Shown: positions 54,589 to 63,853 of the stretch, one piece after another
How positions within the stretch are numbered: the stretch's first letter is position 1
Layout: each line of letters starts with the position of its first letter
DNA from: Sphingomonas cavernae
GTDB taxonomy: Bacteria; Pseudomonadota; Alphaproteobacteria; Sphingomonadales; Sphingomonadaceae
DNA: 64,000 nt
Direction: 5' to 3'
Assembly (NCBI RefSeq): GCF_003590775.1
Contig: NZ_QYUM01000002.1
Location: 868,001 to 932,000, forward strand
The notes under the pieces: model-generated
Database searches by the model: none
Seen by the model: only the letters and a program-made list of their open reading frames with translations
Told to the model about the DNA's origin: nothing
Translations under genes and position numbers: made by a program

Positions 54589-56853
54589 ATGAGCGAAGGC
54601 AGCAACGTGAAATTCTCCGAAAAGGAGGCGCTGCTCTTCCATTCGCATGGCCGCCCCGGAAAGATCGAGATCATTGCGTCCAAGCCGATGGCGACGCAGC
54701 GCGATCTGAGCCTTGCCTATTCGCCGGGCGTGGCGGTTCCCGTGCGCGCGATCGCTGAGGATCCCGCGACCGCATATGACTATACCGCCAAGGGCAATCT
54801 CGTCGCGGTGATCTCCAACGGCACCGCGATCCTCGGCCTCGGCAATCTCGGTGCGCTCGCCTCCAAGCCCGTGATGGAGGGCAAGGCGGTGCTGTTCAAA
54901 AGATTTGCAGACGTCGATTCGATCGACCTCGAAGTCGATACCGAGGACACCGACGCCTTCGTCAACGCGGTCGCGTTGCTCGAACCCAGCTTTGGCGGCA
55001 TCAACCTCGAGGACATCAAGGCGCCCGAATGCTTCATCATCGAGCAGCAACTGCGCGAGCGTATGAACATTCCCGTCTTCCATGACGACCAGCACGGCAC
55101 CGCGATCATCACCGCGGCGGGGGTGATCAACGCCTGCCACCTGACCGGACGCAGCCTGAAGGACGTGCGCGTGGTCGTGAACGGCGCCGGCGCTGCGGCG
55201 ATCGCGTGCACCGAGCTGATCAAGTCGATGGGCGTGCCGCACGATCACGTCATCATGTGCGACCGCTCGGGCGTGATCTATCAGGGCCGTGAGGCGAGCA
55301 TGGACCAGTGGAAATCGGCACATGCGGTCAAGACCAATGCGCGATCGCTGACCGAAGCGCTGGTCGGCGCCGATATCTTCCTCGGCCTTTCGGCGGCAGG
55401 TGCGCTCAAGCCCGAGATGGTCAAGGACATGGCGCCGAGCCCGATCATCTTCGCGATGGCCAATCCCGATCCCGAGATCACCCCGCCCGAAGCCAAGGCT
55501 GCGCGTCCCGACGCGATCGTCGCCACGGGCCGTTCGGACTATCCCAACCAGGTCAACAACGTCCTTGGCTTCCCCTTCATCTTCCGCGGCGCGCTCGACG
55601 TCCGCGCCACCGCGATCAACGACGAGATGAAGATCGCCGCGGCCAACGCTATCGCTGAATTGGCGCGCCAGCAGGTGCCCGAGGAAGTTGCGATCGCCTA
55701 TGGCGGGCTCGCGCACAGCTTCGGCCCCGATTATATCATCCCCGCGCCCTTCGACCCGCGGCTGATGGAGGAAGTGCCTGCCGCGGTCGCCAAGGCGGCG
55801 ATGGATTCGGGCGTGGCGCAAAAGCCAATCCTCGACATGACGGCCTATCGCCAAACCTTGAAGGGACGGCTCAATCCGACGACCTCGGTGCTGACGCTCG
55901 CCTATGAGGCAGCGCGCGCGCATCCCAAGCGCGTGCTCTTCGCCGAGGGCGAGGAAGAGGTCGTGCTGCGCGCGGCGATCCAGTTCCGCGACGGCGGCTA
56001 TGGCATCCCTGTGCTCGTCGGACGTGACGACGTCTACGACAAGCTGCGCGCGATGGGGGTCGACGATCCCGAGAGCTTTGAGGTGCACAACAGCGTCAAT
56101 TCGAAGCTGGTGCCCCAGATGGTCGAGTTTCTGTACGCGCGGCTGCAGCGCCGCGGCTATCTGAAGCGCGAGATCGAGCGCATGGTCAACCGTGACCGCA
56201 ACATCTTCGGCGCGCTGATGCTCCAGTTGGGCGAGGCGGACGCGATGATCACCGGCGTCACGCGCACCTATTCGCGCACGATGCGCGAGGTGCGCAAGGT
56301 GATCGACAAGCGCGCGGCGTCGACGGCCTTCGGCATTCACGTCCTTGTCGGGCAGAGCCACACCGTCTTCATGGCCGACACCACGGTCAACGAGCGGCCC
56401 AGCGCCGAGGAGCTCGCCGACATCGCCGAGGGTACTGCCGCGGTCGCGCGCCGCATGGGGCATGAACCGCGCGTTGCCTTCCTCTCCTATTCGACCTTCG
56501 GCAATCCCGAGGGCACCTGGCTCGAAAATCTGCGCGCCGCAGTATCGATCCTCGACGCGCGCGGCGTCAGCTTCGAATATGAAGGCGAAATGGCGCCCGA
56601 CGTCGCGCTCAATGCCAAGGTGATGGCGAACTATCCGTTCAGCCGCCTTTCGGGTCCGGCGAATGTCCTCATCATGCCGGGGCTGCAGTCGGCCAATCTT
56701 TCGGCCAAATTGCTGCGCGAACTGGGCGGCGATTCGGTGATCGGACCGATGCTCGTCGGCATGGAAAAGCCGGTGCAGGTGGCGACGATGTCATCGACCG
56801 CGTCCGAGCTGGTGACACTGGCGGTGCTCGCGGCCGCAGGGATTGCGGGCTGA
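54589..56853 (+). CDS. maeB: NADP-dependent malic enzyme (MaeB type with phosphotransacetylase-like domain)
   Basis: The 754-residue protein has the malic enzyme part first: [26 protein letters not shown] and [16 protein letters not shown] (NADP site), with ANPDPEI. From about residue 430 comes a phosphotransacetylase-like domain ([41 protein letters not shown]) that regulates activity by acetyl-CoA. It decarboxylates malate to pyruvate and yields NADPH. Confidence 0.95.
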   Translation: MSEGSNVKFSEKEALLFHSHGRPGKIEIIASKPMATQRDLSLAYSPGVAVPVRAIAEDPATAYDYTAKGNLVAVISNGTAILGLGNLGALASKPVMEGKAVLFKRFADVDSIDLEVDTEDTDAFVNAVALLEPSFGGINLEDIKAPECFIIEQQLRERMNIPVFHDDQHGTAIITAAGVINACHLTGRSLKDVRVVVNGAGAAAIACTELIKSMGVPHDHVIMCDRSGVIYQGREASMDQWKSAHAVKTNARSLTEALVGADIFLGLSAAGALKPEMVKDMAPSPIIFAMANPDPEITPPEAKAARPDAIVATGRSDYPNQVNNVLGFPFIFRGALDVRATAINDEMKIAAANAIAELARQQVPEEVAIAYGGLAHSFGPDYIIPAPFDPRLMEEVPAAVAKAAMDSGVAQKPILDMTAYRQTLKGRLNPTTSVLTLAYEAARAHPKRVLFAEGEEEVVLRAAIQFRDGGYGIPVLVGRDDVYDKLRAMGVDDPESFEVHNSVNSKLVPQMVEFLYARLQRRGYLKREIERMVNRDRNIFGALMLQLGEADAMITGVTRTYSRTMREVRKVIDKRAASTAFGIHVLVGQSHTVFMADTTVNERPSAEELADIAEGTAAVARRMGHEPRVAFLSYSTFGNPEGTWLENLRAAVSILDARGVSFEYEGEMAPDVALNAKVMANYPFSRLSGPANVLIMPGLQSANLSAKLLRELGGDSVIGPMLVGMEKPVQVATMSSTASELVTLAVLAAAGIAG

Positions 56854-56867
56854 CACCAAAAGAAAAA

Positions 56868-56896
56868 GGGGATCTCGGTGAAGGCCGAAATCCCTT
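56868..56896. terminator. Hairpin between maeB and bamE
   Basis: GGGATCTCGG with CCGAAATCCC forms a stem with one mismatch. On the minus strand it is followed by CCCCTTTTTCTTTT, a good terminator tail for transcripts coming from bamE; the plus-strand tail is poor. Confidence 0.55.
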
Positions 56897-56928
56897 CTGG
56901 CCTGTGTTCGATCTAGGGCAACCACCAC

Positions 56929-57016
56929 CGTCACCCTGAACTCGTTTCAGGGTCCATAAGATCTATTCGGCAGCGTCGGCGTTTCCGCATGGATGCTGAA
57001 ACAAGTTCAGCATGAC
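56929..57016. repeat. Palindromic intergenic repeat (CGTCACCCTGAACTCGTTTCAGGG type)
   Basis: Left arm CGTCACCCTGAACTCG... with its inner hairpin CCCTGAA/TTTCAGGG, right arm ATGCTGAAACAAGTTCAGCATGACG. It lies between the convergent maeB and bamE genes. It is a familiar sphingomonad repeat style, different from the families elsewhere in the window. Confidence 0.65.
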
Positions 57017-57056
57017 GATTCCGTCTTGTATGAGCAGACGCCGGGCCGCAGCCCGG

Positions 57057-57530
57057 CTATTGCGGTCCTTGGCCACCGCCCATGCCAGGTGCGCCGACCG
57101 CGCCGATATTGCCGAACAGCTCCTGGAAAAAGCCGCGTTCGCGGCCGAGTGTCGGCGTCTTGTCGCCGCTGGGGTGAATCGAAACGATCTTCTCAAGTCC
57201 CTGCCGATCGACCGCGGCAACATTGCCTGCCGCATCGAAACGGACATGCAGGATCGTCTGTTCGACGGGCTTGGGATCGGCAAAGGCGAGCTGCCGGGTC
57301 GAGCGCGAGACATAATACCAGTCATTGGCGTCGAACTGGCCGACAAAGGTGGGGCGGCCAAGCGTGCCTTCGACCGAATCGCGGTTGTCGATACCCGGCT
57401 GGATGCCCTGGACGAGCTGATTGTCGACGATATAGCCCTGGTGCGCACGGATACGGGTGCAGCCGCCCGTCGCGATCAGCGCCACCATGGCCGCCGCGAT
57501 CACCGGCATCGCCCTTTTCGTCATCACCAT
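57057..57530 (-). CDS. bamE: Outer-membrane assembly factor BamE (SmpA/OmlA)
   Basis: The 157-residue lipoprotein-type sequence has a signal segment (MPVIAAAMVALIATGGC), a degenerate lipobox with the candidate cysteine at ATGGC, and the SmpA/OmlA domain (LVQGIQPGIDNRDSVEGTLG, DWYYVSR, HVRFDAAGNVAAVD). BamE helps the BAM complex insert outer-membrane proteins. ATG 57530 is preferred; 57524 also fits. The C-terminus is Gly/Gln-rich. Confidence 0.9.
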   Translation of the reverse strand: MVMTKRAMPVIAAAMVALIATGGCTRIRAHQGYIVDNQLVQGIQPGIDNRDSVEGTLGRPTFVGQFDANDWYYVSRSTRQLAFADPKPVEQTILHVRFDAAGNVAAVDRQGLEKIVSIHPSGDKTPTLGRERGFFQELFGNIGAVGAPGMGGGQGPQ

Positions 57531-57655
57531 TTTGCGGCCACTCCTCGAATCTGCGCAATTGCGTGGCGCAGCCCATTGCAAGGCGCGCCTCGTGCCTCAA
57601 TATGCGCAGGATTGCCGCCCGACAAGGGCGCGCCTTACCGGGAGCCGATTGAACC

Positions 57656-58180
57656 GTGTCGATTTTGAGCCGCCTTTTCGCGAGGCAAAGCGGGCGCGAT
57701 GCGCTGGTGCCGCTTTACAGCAGCATCGTCGAGGCCGCGCGCGACCCCGCCTGGTATCTGGATGGTGGCGTCGCAGACACCGTCGATGGCCGCTTCGACA
57801 TGGTGGCGGCGCTGCTGTCGATGGCGCTGGTCCGGCTTGAGCGCGAGGGCAAGAGCGGCGCCGACCAGTCGGTGCTGCTGACCGAGATCTTCATCGAGGA
57901 CATGGACGGCCAACTGCGCCAGATCGGCATCGGCGACATCATCGTGGGCAAGCATATCGGCAAGATGATGAGCGCGCTCGGCGGGCGCCTGAGCGCCTAT
58001 CGCGGCGCGATTGCGGCCAGCGAGAGCTGGGAGGATGCGCTGACGCGCAATCTCTACCGTGGAAGCGCGCCCGATGCGGAGGCGCTGTCGTTCAGCGCGG
58101 CCCGGATGCGTACGTTGGCCGCAGCGCTCGACGCGACCGATGCTGCGACGCTGGTTACCGACGGATTTCCACGACCATGA
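57656..58180 (+). CDS. Ubiquinol-cytochrome c chaperone (CBP3-like)
   Basis: The 174-residue protein has the CBP3 domain: LYSSIVEAARDPAWYLDGGVADTVDGRFDM (by position 20-50), LTEIFIEDMDGQLRQIGIGD and GRLSAYRGAIAAS. It aids assembly of the cytochrome bc1 complex. GTG at 57656 is the start. Its stop overlaps the next gene (ATGA). It is divergent from bamE. Confidence 0.9.
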   Translation: MSILSRLFARQSGRDALVPLYSSIVEAARDPAWYLDGGVADTVDGRFDMVAALLSMALVRLEREGKSGADQSVLLTEIFIEDMDGQLRQIGIGDIIVGKHIGKMMSALGGRLSAYRGAIAASESWEDALTRNLYRGSAPDAEALSFSAARMRTLAAALDATDAATLVTDGFPRP

Positions 58181-58719
58181 GCGCGCCAGCCCCCGAGTTC
58201 AGCCGGGTCGTCCGGATCGACACGATCGGCGATAGTCCGCGGACAATCGCCGTAGCCGCCGATGACGCCGAGCGCACCGCGCTGGCCAGGCGCTTCGGGT
58301 TGATCGCGATTGCGCACCTTGAAGGCAATGCCGCGCTGGTGCGCGTGGCTGGCGGCATCAGTGCCAGGGGGAGGATTGCCGCGCAGGTTGAACAGAGCTG
58401 CGTCGCAACGGGAGAGAGCGTCCCCGCGGAGATCGACGAACCCTTCGCGCTCAAGTTCGTGACGGTGAGCGGCGACGTTCCTGCCGACGAGGTCGAACTG
58501 AGCGAAGGTGAGCTCGACATTGTCGAATTCGATGGCCAGGCGGTCGATCTTGGCGAAGCGCTCGCCCAGACGCTGGCGCTCGCGCTCGACCCCTTCCCCC
58601 GCAGCGCCGATGCCGACGCGACGCTCAAGGCGGCGGGCGTGATGAGCGAGGATGAGGCCGGGCCCTTCGGCGCGCTGGCGGCGCTCAAGCAGACACTGGA
58701 AAAGAAGCCGCCCCGCTAG
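58177..58719 (+). CDS. YceD/DUF177 family protein
   Basis: The 180-residue protein has the DUF177 pattern: FSRVVRIDTIG, the conserved AQVEQSCVATGESVPAEI with one Cys, DIVEFDGQAVDLGEALAQTLALALDPFPR and a short tail. YceD in E. coli affects 23S rRNA accumulation. In many genomes it sits before rpmF and plsX; here neither follows. It overlaps the chaperone gene by 4 bases. Confidence 0.9.
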   Translation: MSAPAPEFSRVVRIDTIGDSPRTIAVAADDAERTALARRFGLIAIAHLEGNAALVRVAGGISARGRIAAQVEQSCVATGESVPAEIDEPFALKFVTVSGDVPADEVELSEGELDIVEFDGQAVDLGEALAQTLALALDPFPRSADADATLKAAGVMSEDEAGPFGALAALKQTLEKKPPR

Positions 58720-58882
58720 CAGGGTCAACGCCACGGCGGAAAATCATACGAAATCTCTACGGAACGACGCGAGACATCGTCTCGAAACCCTATTGCGTGA
58801 CCGTTAAATGAATCCGCATCGCGCTTGGCGGTGCGGCCTATGGGCGGTCGTCCAAGCCGACGGTTTCCACAGGAGTGGTTTC

Positions 58883-59116
58883 GTGGGCATCCTATTGAGA
58901 ATCTTCGGGCTGATTTCGATCGGCCTTTCACTGCTCGCCGGCGTCGGCCTCGAGCATTTGATCGCGTCGGGCGCGCCGCACGATGCAACCGCGTCCGAGT
59001 TCCTCCTGGCGGCGCTGAGCTTCGCCGGCGCCAGCATCGGCGCAGCGATGCTGATATGTGGCGCAAAGCTCCTCGAACCCCAGCGGGTGCCGCTGCAATG
59101 GCGCGATCATCGCTGA
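58883..59116 (+). CDS. Small two-helix membrane protein
   Basis: The 77-residue protein from GTG 58883, which has AGGAG at 58871-58875, shows two hydrophobic segments (LLRIFGLISIGLSLLAGVG and LLAALSFAGASIGAAMLIC) joined by a short charged loop. It has no recognised family. An ATG at 58808 lies upstream in frame but without a ribosome site. Its last 10 bases overlap the converging acyl-CoA ligase gene. Confidence 0.5.
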   Translation: MGILLRIFGLISIGLSLLAGVGLEHLIASGAPHDATASEFLLAALSFAGASIGAAMLICGAKLLEPQRVPLQWRDHR

Positions 59117-60846
59117 TCAAATAACGCCTTGAGCTCCTTCTTGAGGATCTTGCCATTGGCGTTGCGTGGCAGCGTGTCGTCGCAAAAGAGCACGCGCACC
59201 GGAATCTTGAACGCTGCAAGCCTTGCGCGCACCCAGTCCTGCAGTTCGGCCTCGGTCGCGGCCATGCCGGGTCCCAGATGCACGACCGCCGCGGGTTCCT
59301 CGCCCAGCGTGCGGTGAGAAAGCCCGACCAGCGCCGCATCAGTCACCGCAGGATGGTCGTAAAGGAAGTTCTCCACCTCGCTCGAATAGATATTCTCGCC
59401 GCCGCGGATGATGATGTCCTTGGCGCGGTCGACAATGTAGCAGAAGCCCTCCTCGTCGAGCCGGCCGAGATCGCCGGTGCGCACCCAGCCGTCGATAAAG
59501 GTCGCCGCGGTCGCCTCGGGCTTGTTCCAGTATCCCGCCACGATCTGCGGCCCCCGCGCCCAGATCTCGCCGACCTCGCCCGGCGGCAGCGCGGTCACCC
59601 CGTCATCGGCGATGATCCTGAGCTCTGCGACGGGTACGGCGGGGCCGCAGCTTTCGGGGCGGTGCTGATAATCCTCGGCGACATGGCTGGTGACGGTGGC
59701 CGAGGTCTCGGTCATGCCCCAGCCATTACCGGGCATGCAGCCAAACTCGGCCTGGATGCGCCGCACGAGTTCAGGCGCTGAGGGCGCGCCGCCATAGCTG
59801 ATCGTTTCCAGGCTCGAGAGATCATAGTTCGCGCGTTCGGGATGCTCGAGCAATTGCCATGCGATGGTAGGCACACCGCCGGTGCTGTTGACGCGCTCAC
59901 GCTCGATCAGCTCAAAGGCCTTCACCGTGTCCCAGCGACGCATGAAGACGAGCGTCGATCCGCCGAACACCGCGCCCATCAGCGCCGCATTGCACGCCGT
60001 GACGTGGAAGAGCGGGATCACCAGCAGCAGCGTCTTCGGCGTCGCGGGTAGCGGCATGTCGCCACGGCGCAGCGCGGCGCGCGCGCTTGCATAGGCGGTC
60101 GACAGGATATTGGTGAGGATATTGCGGTGCGTGCCGAGCGCGCCCTTGGGATGGCCAGTCGTGCCCGAAGTGTAGAAGATCGTCGCGGCATCATCAGGCT
60201 CCACCGCAATCTCGGGCAACTCTGTATCAGGCAGGGCCGCCCATCCATCGGCGTCACCAAGCATCGTATCCAGAAGCTCGGCGCCCTCGATCGGTTGCGA
60301 TGTCCTGCTGACGATCACATGCGTTAAATCGGGAAGCGCGCTGAGATGCGGTGCGATGCGCGCGTGGCGCTCGGCGTCGCAGATCAGCAAGCGGGTCCCC
60401 GAATCACGAAGCGCATATTCGAGCTCTGAGCCCGTCCACCACGCGTTGAGCGGCACCGCGATCGCGCCGATCGCGGTCGCCGCGAAGAAGGCGACCGGCC
60501 ACTCGGGCAGATTGCGCATGGCGATCGCGACACGGTCGCCCCTGCCCACGCCCCGCGCCGCGAGCGCGTGCGCCAGAGTCGCGGTCGCACGGAAAAAGGC
60601 GTCATAGCTGACCCGCTCATCCTCATGGACGGTGAAGCAGCGCGCGCCGTGCGACCGCGCAATATGGGCAAGCGCGGCAAGCGTTGGAGGCACATTTTTC
60701 CAAGTCCGAGTCGGCACGCCCCGGATGACGACCTCCTCCATTTCGAACGGCGCCCCTGTTGCGCAAAGCATCGACTCGATCTGTTCGAGTGAATAAGCGG
60801 GCCAGATGCTCCGCACCGTGTCGACCGACTGTTGCACCTCGCCCAT
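59107..60846 (-). CDS. Class I adenylate-forming enzyme (acyl-CoA ligase)
   Basis: The 579-residue protein has the AMP motif IFYTSGTTGHPKGALGTHR, the GWGMTETSA block, WVRTGDLGRLDEEG, DRAKDIIIRGGENIYSSEVE and the C-terminal Lys in NANGKILKKEL. It should activate a fatty or aromatic acid as the CoA ester; the substrate is unknown. It is a distinct subfamily from the ligase at 28.9 kb. It is divergent from tesB, which may point to joint work in fatty-acid or beta-oxidation metabolism. Confidence 0.9.
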   Translation of the reverse strand: MGEVQQSVDTVRSIWPAYSLEQIESMLCATGAPFEMEEVVIRGVPTRTWKNVPPTLAALAHIARSHGARCFTVHEDERVSYDAFFRATATLAHALAARGVGRGDRVAIAMRNLPEWPVAFFAATAIGAIAVPLNAWWTGSELEYALRDSGTRLLICDAERHARIAPHLSALPDLTHVIVSRTSQPIEGAELLDTMLGDADGWAALPDTELPEIAVEPDDAATIFYTSGTTGHPKGALGTHRNILTNILSTAYASARAALRRGDMPLPATPKTLLLVIPLFHVTACNAALMGAVFGGSTLVFMRRWDTVKAFELIERERVNSTGGVPTIAWQLLEHPERANYDLSSLETISYGGAPSAPELVRRIQAEFGCMPGNGWGMTETSATVTSHVAEDYQHRPESCGPAVPVAELRIIADDGVTALPPGEVGEIWARGPQIVAGYWNKPEATAATFIDGWVRTGDLGRLDEEGFCYIVDRAKDIIIRGGENIYSSEVENFLYDHPAVTDAALVGLSHRTLGEEPAAVVHLGPGMAATEAELQDWVRARLAAFKIPVRVLFCDDTLPRNANGKILKKELKALFDQR

Positions 60847-60993
60847 GCCGCTCTCCGTTCATGCCTCGGGTTTTTTCAAAAGCCCTTGATCGCAGGGAGG
60901 ATATGCGGGATTTGCGATATCCTCAAGCGGGTGCGCGCGCTGTCTATTTGTTTTTTGAATTTTCGGTATGGCGAAGGCCCCAGGGAGAATGCG

Positions 60994-61872
60994 ATGATCG
61001 ACGACGAGACTCCCGAGGGGCTGATCGAGCGCCTGAAGATTTTGCTCGATGTCGAGGAGATCGATCGTGATCTTTATCGCGGCGCGCGGGTCACCGAGGG
61101 GCGCGGGCGCGTCTTCGGCGGACAGGTGATCGCCCAGGCGCTGGCGGCCGCGAGCCGTTCGGTCGACGACGGGCGGCCGCCGCATTCGCTCCACGCCTAT
61201 TTCATGCGCCCCGGCGATGACGCGCTACCTATCATCTACCGCGTCGAGCGCGACTTCGACGGACGCAGCTTTGCAACGCGTCGCGTAATCGCGCTTCAGC
61301 GCGGCGTTCCGATCCTCAACATGGCGGCATCGTTCCAGATTCCCGAGACCGGCCTCATGCACCAGACCGCGATGCCCGAGGTCCCGCCACCCGAAGCGCT
61401 GAAGCCGGAGCAAGAGATCGTCCGCCGCAATGCCGACACCGTGCCTGAAGAGCTGCTCAAGTGGATGAGTTCGCCCCGCCCGATCGAGATTCGGCCGGTC
61501 GTGTCGCGGTGGGAGAAGACGGACCACATTCTGCCCCCTGCGCAGAATATCTGGGTGCGCGCCGTGGCGCCGCTGGGCGACGATCCCGGCGTCCACCGCG
61601 CCGTACTCGCCTATCTATCCGATTTCATGCTGCTCGCCACATCGACGCTGCCGCACGGCGTCCACTGGTCCACGGCCGCAGTTCAAACCGCAAGCCTGGA
61701 CCATGCGCTTTGGATCCATGAGGATTTTCGCGCCGACGAATGGCTGCTCTACAGCATGGACAGCCCATGGGCCGGCCATGCGAGAGGATTCAACCGCGGC
61801 AGCCTCTTCACCCGCGACGGGCGGCTCGTCGCGAGCGTGACGCAGGAAGGGCTGATCCGCCTGCGCGGATAG
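60994..61872 (+). CDS. tesB: Acyl-CoA thioesterase II
   Basis: The 292-residue double hot-dog protein begins MIDDETPEGLIERLKILLDVE and has RVFGGQVIAQALAAA, SLHAYFMRPGD, RVERDFDGRSFATRRV, then TASLDHALWIHEDFRADEWLLY with the catalytic Asp and SRGFNRGSLF-like RGFNRGSLFTRDGRLVAS. It hydrolyses medium- and long-chain acyl-CoA. GGGAG before ATG 60994 supports the start; the frame before it is not conserved. Confidence 0.94.
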   Translation: MIDDETPEGLIERLKILLDVEEIDRDLYRGARVTEGRGRVFGGQVIAQALAAASRSVDDGRPPHSLHAYFMRPGDDALPIIYRVERDFDGRSFATRRVIALQRGVPILNMAASFQIPETGLMHQTAMPEVPPPEALKPEQEIVRRNADTVPEELLKWMSSPRPIEIRPVVSRWEKTDHILPPAQNIWVRAVAPLGDDPGVHRAVLAYLSDFMLLATSTLPHGVHWSTAAVQTASLDHALWIHEDFRADEWLLYSMDSPWAGHARGFNRGSLFTRDGRLVASVTQEGLIRLRG

Positions 61873-61903
61873 CGCCTGCATAAATGCTCCACGCGATTGA
61901 CGC

Positions 61904-62554
61904 TCACTTCACCTTGAAGTGGTCGATGAAAATGTCGAGCCGCCAATCCATGCGCGCCGTCAGGCTTTCACCGCCGCGACGCATGGCATCACCGATCAGC
62001 GCCTCCAGCTCGGCATCGCCCACCACCATGTCAAGATAAAGCTCGGCGGCAGCTTCAGGATCGTCGAACCGAGCGCGGCCATCGGCATTCCAACCGCCGA
62101 AGATCTGCGCGAGATGCTCGACGCGACCGAGATGGATCTCGCGATAAAAGCCGCGCGCAAATTCCGGATCGCTGATGCTTTCGGCGATGACGATCCGCAT
62201 CATTGCCGCCTGGCGTGGTTGCATGACGATCTCGAGAATGCGTCGGGTGAGGCTGCGCAAGATTTCCGCCGCCGACTCGGTGTGCTCGACCAGTTCGTCG
62301 AACTCCGCCTGTCGCTCGCATTTGTCGCGCTCGATCACCGCGCGGAGCAGCCCATGCTTGCTGCCAAATAGTTCATAAGCGGTAGCGAGCGAGCCACCCG
62401 AGCGGCGAATGATCGTCGCCAGACTCACCTTGGCGAAGCCCTGTTCGAGAAACAGCATCTCGGCAGCGTCGAGGATCGCCCTGCGCCGCTCTTCCTTCCG
62501 CGCATCCTGTGACGGTCCCGATATAGTGCCTTTGTCCATCGCGGTGATGTCCAA
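61904..62554 (-). CDS. TetR-family regulator of the adjacent RND efflux operon
   Basis: The 216-residue protein has the TetR helix-turn-helix (EERRRAILDAAEMLFLEQGFAKVSLATI by position about 21-48, with RSGGSLATAYELFGSK) and a helical C-terminal ligand domain. It is divergent from the efflux genes, with a palindromic operator between, the standard arrangement for an AcrR-like repressor. TTG 62554 has GGGGGAGG 7 bases upstream; the ATG at 62539 is too far from it. The inducer is unknown. Confidence 0.88.
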   Translation of the reverse strand: MDITAMDKGTISGPSQDARKEERRRAILDAAEMLFLEQGFAKVSLATIIRRSGGSLATAYELFGSKHGLLRAVIERDKCERQAEFDELVEHTESAAEILRSLTRRILEIVMQPRQAAMMRIVIAESISDPEFARGFYREIHLGRVEHLAQIFGGWNADGRARFDDPEAAAELYLDMVVGDAELEALIGDAMRRGGESLTARMDWRLDIFIDHFKVK

Positions 62555-62587
62555 TGCTCAGCCTCCCCCTGCTTTTGCAATTGACGT

Positions 62588-62606
62588 GTAATGTACGTTA
62601 CATTAC
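62588..62606. promoter_or_regulatory. TetR operator in the efflux intergenic region
   Basis: Perfect arms GTAATGTA and TACATTAC are separated by CGT. The dyad sits 67 bases before the adaptor ATG and right behind a TTGACG -35-like hexamer (62581-62586), so bound repressor would cover the promoter. Confidence 0.65.
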
Positions 62607-62673
62607 TGGCGCCCGCAAGCCGAATGCGATATGCATTTGGAAGGAAATCTAGATTTTCAGGGAAAGCAACGCG

Positions 62674-63840
62674 ATGCGCCGCACCACGACTCCTCGAAAT
62701 GCGGCAGCGGGCACGCTCGCGGCGGCCCTGCTTGCGCTGACTGCGTGTTCGGGCGGGGAACAGCCCGCGCCGCCACCGCCGCAGGTCGACATCATCACGA
62801 TCCGTCCGCAGGCGATCGACAATGTCATCGAATTGCCGGGCCGTATCCAGGCGGTGCGCACCGCCGAAGTCCGCGCGCGCGTCAACGGGATTGTCGAGCG
62901 TCGGCTCTACGAGGAAGGCACCGATGTCCGCGCGGGACAGTCGTTGTTCCAGATCGACCCGCGCGAGTTGCGCGCCAGCCTCAACGCGGCTCTGGCAACG
63001 CTGGCGCGCAATCAGGCGACCGCAGCCAATGCCCAGCAGGACGTCCAGCGCTATCAAGGGCTGATCGCCGATCAGGCGATCTCCAAGCAGGAATATGACG
63101 CCGCGGTCGCACGGCTGCGCACCGCCCAGGCCGATGTCGCCCTGGCCCGCGCGCAGGCCGAAAGCGCGCGACTGAGCCTTGGCTACAGCACGGTGACCGC
63201 GCCGATTTCGGGCCGAGCGGGCCGGGGCCAGGTCACCGAAGGCGCGCTCGTGACGGCGACTGCGGGGACGCTATTCACGACGATCGAGCAACTCGACACC
63301 GTCTATGTCAACTTCTCGCAATCGAGTTCTGACGTGCTTGCGCTGCGGCGCGACATGACCTCGGGCCGGGTCAAGATGCCGATCGACGGTCGCCTCCCCG
63401 TCAACCTCGTGCTCGAGGATGGCAGCGCCTATGGGCTGAGCGGACATATCGACTTCTTCGATCTCGCGATCGACGAGGCGACGGGGACCGCCGCGCTTCG
63501 CGCCGAATTCCCCAATCCCACCCGATTGCTGCTGCCCGGCCAGTTCGTCCGCGCGCGCGTGAAGGCGGGGGTCCGGCCCGACGGACTGATCGTGCCCCAG
63601 CGCGCGGTCAAGCTCGCCGCGCAGGGCGCAACCGTCATGGTGGTGGACGACAAGAATGTCGCGGCGCAACGCCCGATCAAGCTCGGCGACCTGCAGGGTT
63701 CCAACTGGGTGATCCGTGAAGGGCTGAAGGCGGGCGACCGCGTGATCGTGAACGGGCTGCAAAAGGTGCAGCCGGGTCAGCCCGTCCAGATCGCAAAGCC
63801 GGGCAAGCCGGCGGCGGCCAAGCCCGCGCCCGCGCGCTGA
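62674..63840 (+). CDS. RND efflux periplasmic adaptor (membrane fusion protein)
   Basis: The 388-residue protein has a lipobox LTAC (Cys25), then beta-barrel/lipoyl/hairpin/MPD order of AcrA/MexA: IELPGRIQAVRTAEVRARVNGIVERRLYEEG (lipoyl half by position about 50-80), a coiled-coil hairpin (LATLARNQATAANAQQDVQ, QAQAESARLSLGYSTV) and TAPISGRAGRGQV, then MPD. The Pro/Ala/Lys tail ends the protein. It links the inner-membrane RND pump to an outer-membrane channel. The pump gene follows 13 bases later. Confidence 0.93.
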   Translation: MRRTTTPRNAAAGTLAAALLALTACSGGEQPAPPPPQVDIITIRPQAIDNVIELPGRIQAVRTAEVRARVNGIVERRLYEEGTDVRAGQSLFQIDPRELRASLNAALATLARNQATAANAQQDVQRYQGLIADQAISKQEYDAAVARLRTAQADVALARAQAESARLSLGYSTVTAPISGRAGRGQVTEGALVTATAGTLFTTIEQLDTVYVNFSQSSSDVLALRRDMTSGRVKMPIDGRLPVNLVLEDGSAYGLSGHIDFFDLAIDEATGTAALRAEFPNPTRLLLPGQFVRARVKAGVRPDGLIVPQRAVKLAAQGATVMVVDDKNVAAQRPIKLGDLQGSNWVIREGLKAGDRVIVNGLQKVQPGQPVQIAKPGKPAAAKPAPAR

Positions 63841-63853
63841 AGGGGGCCCCGAC

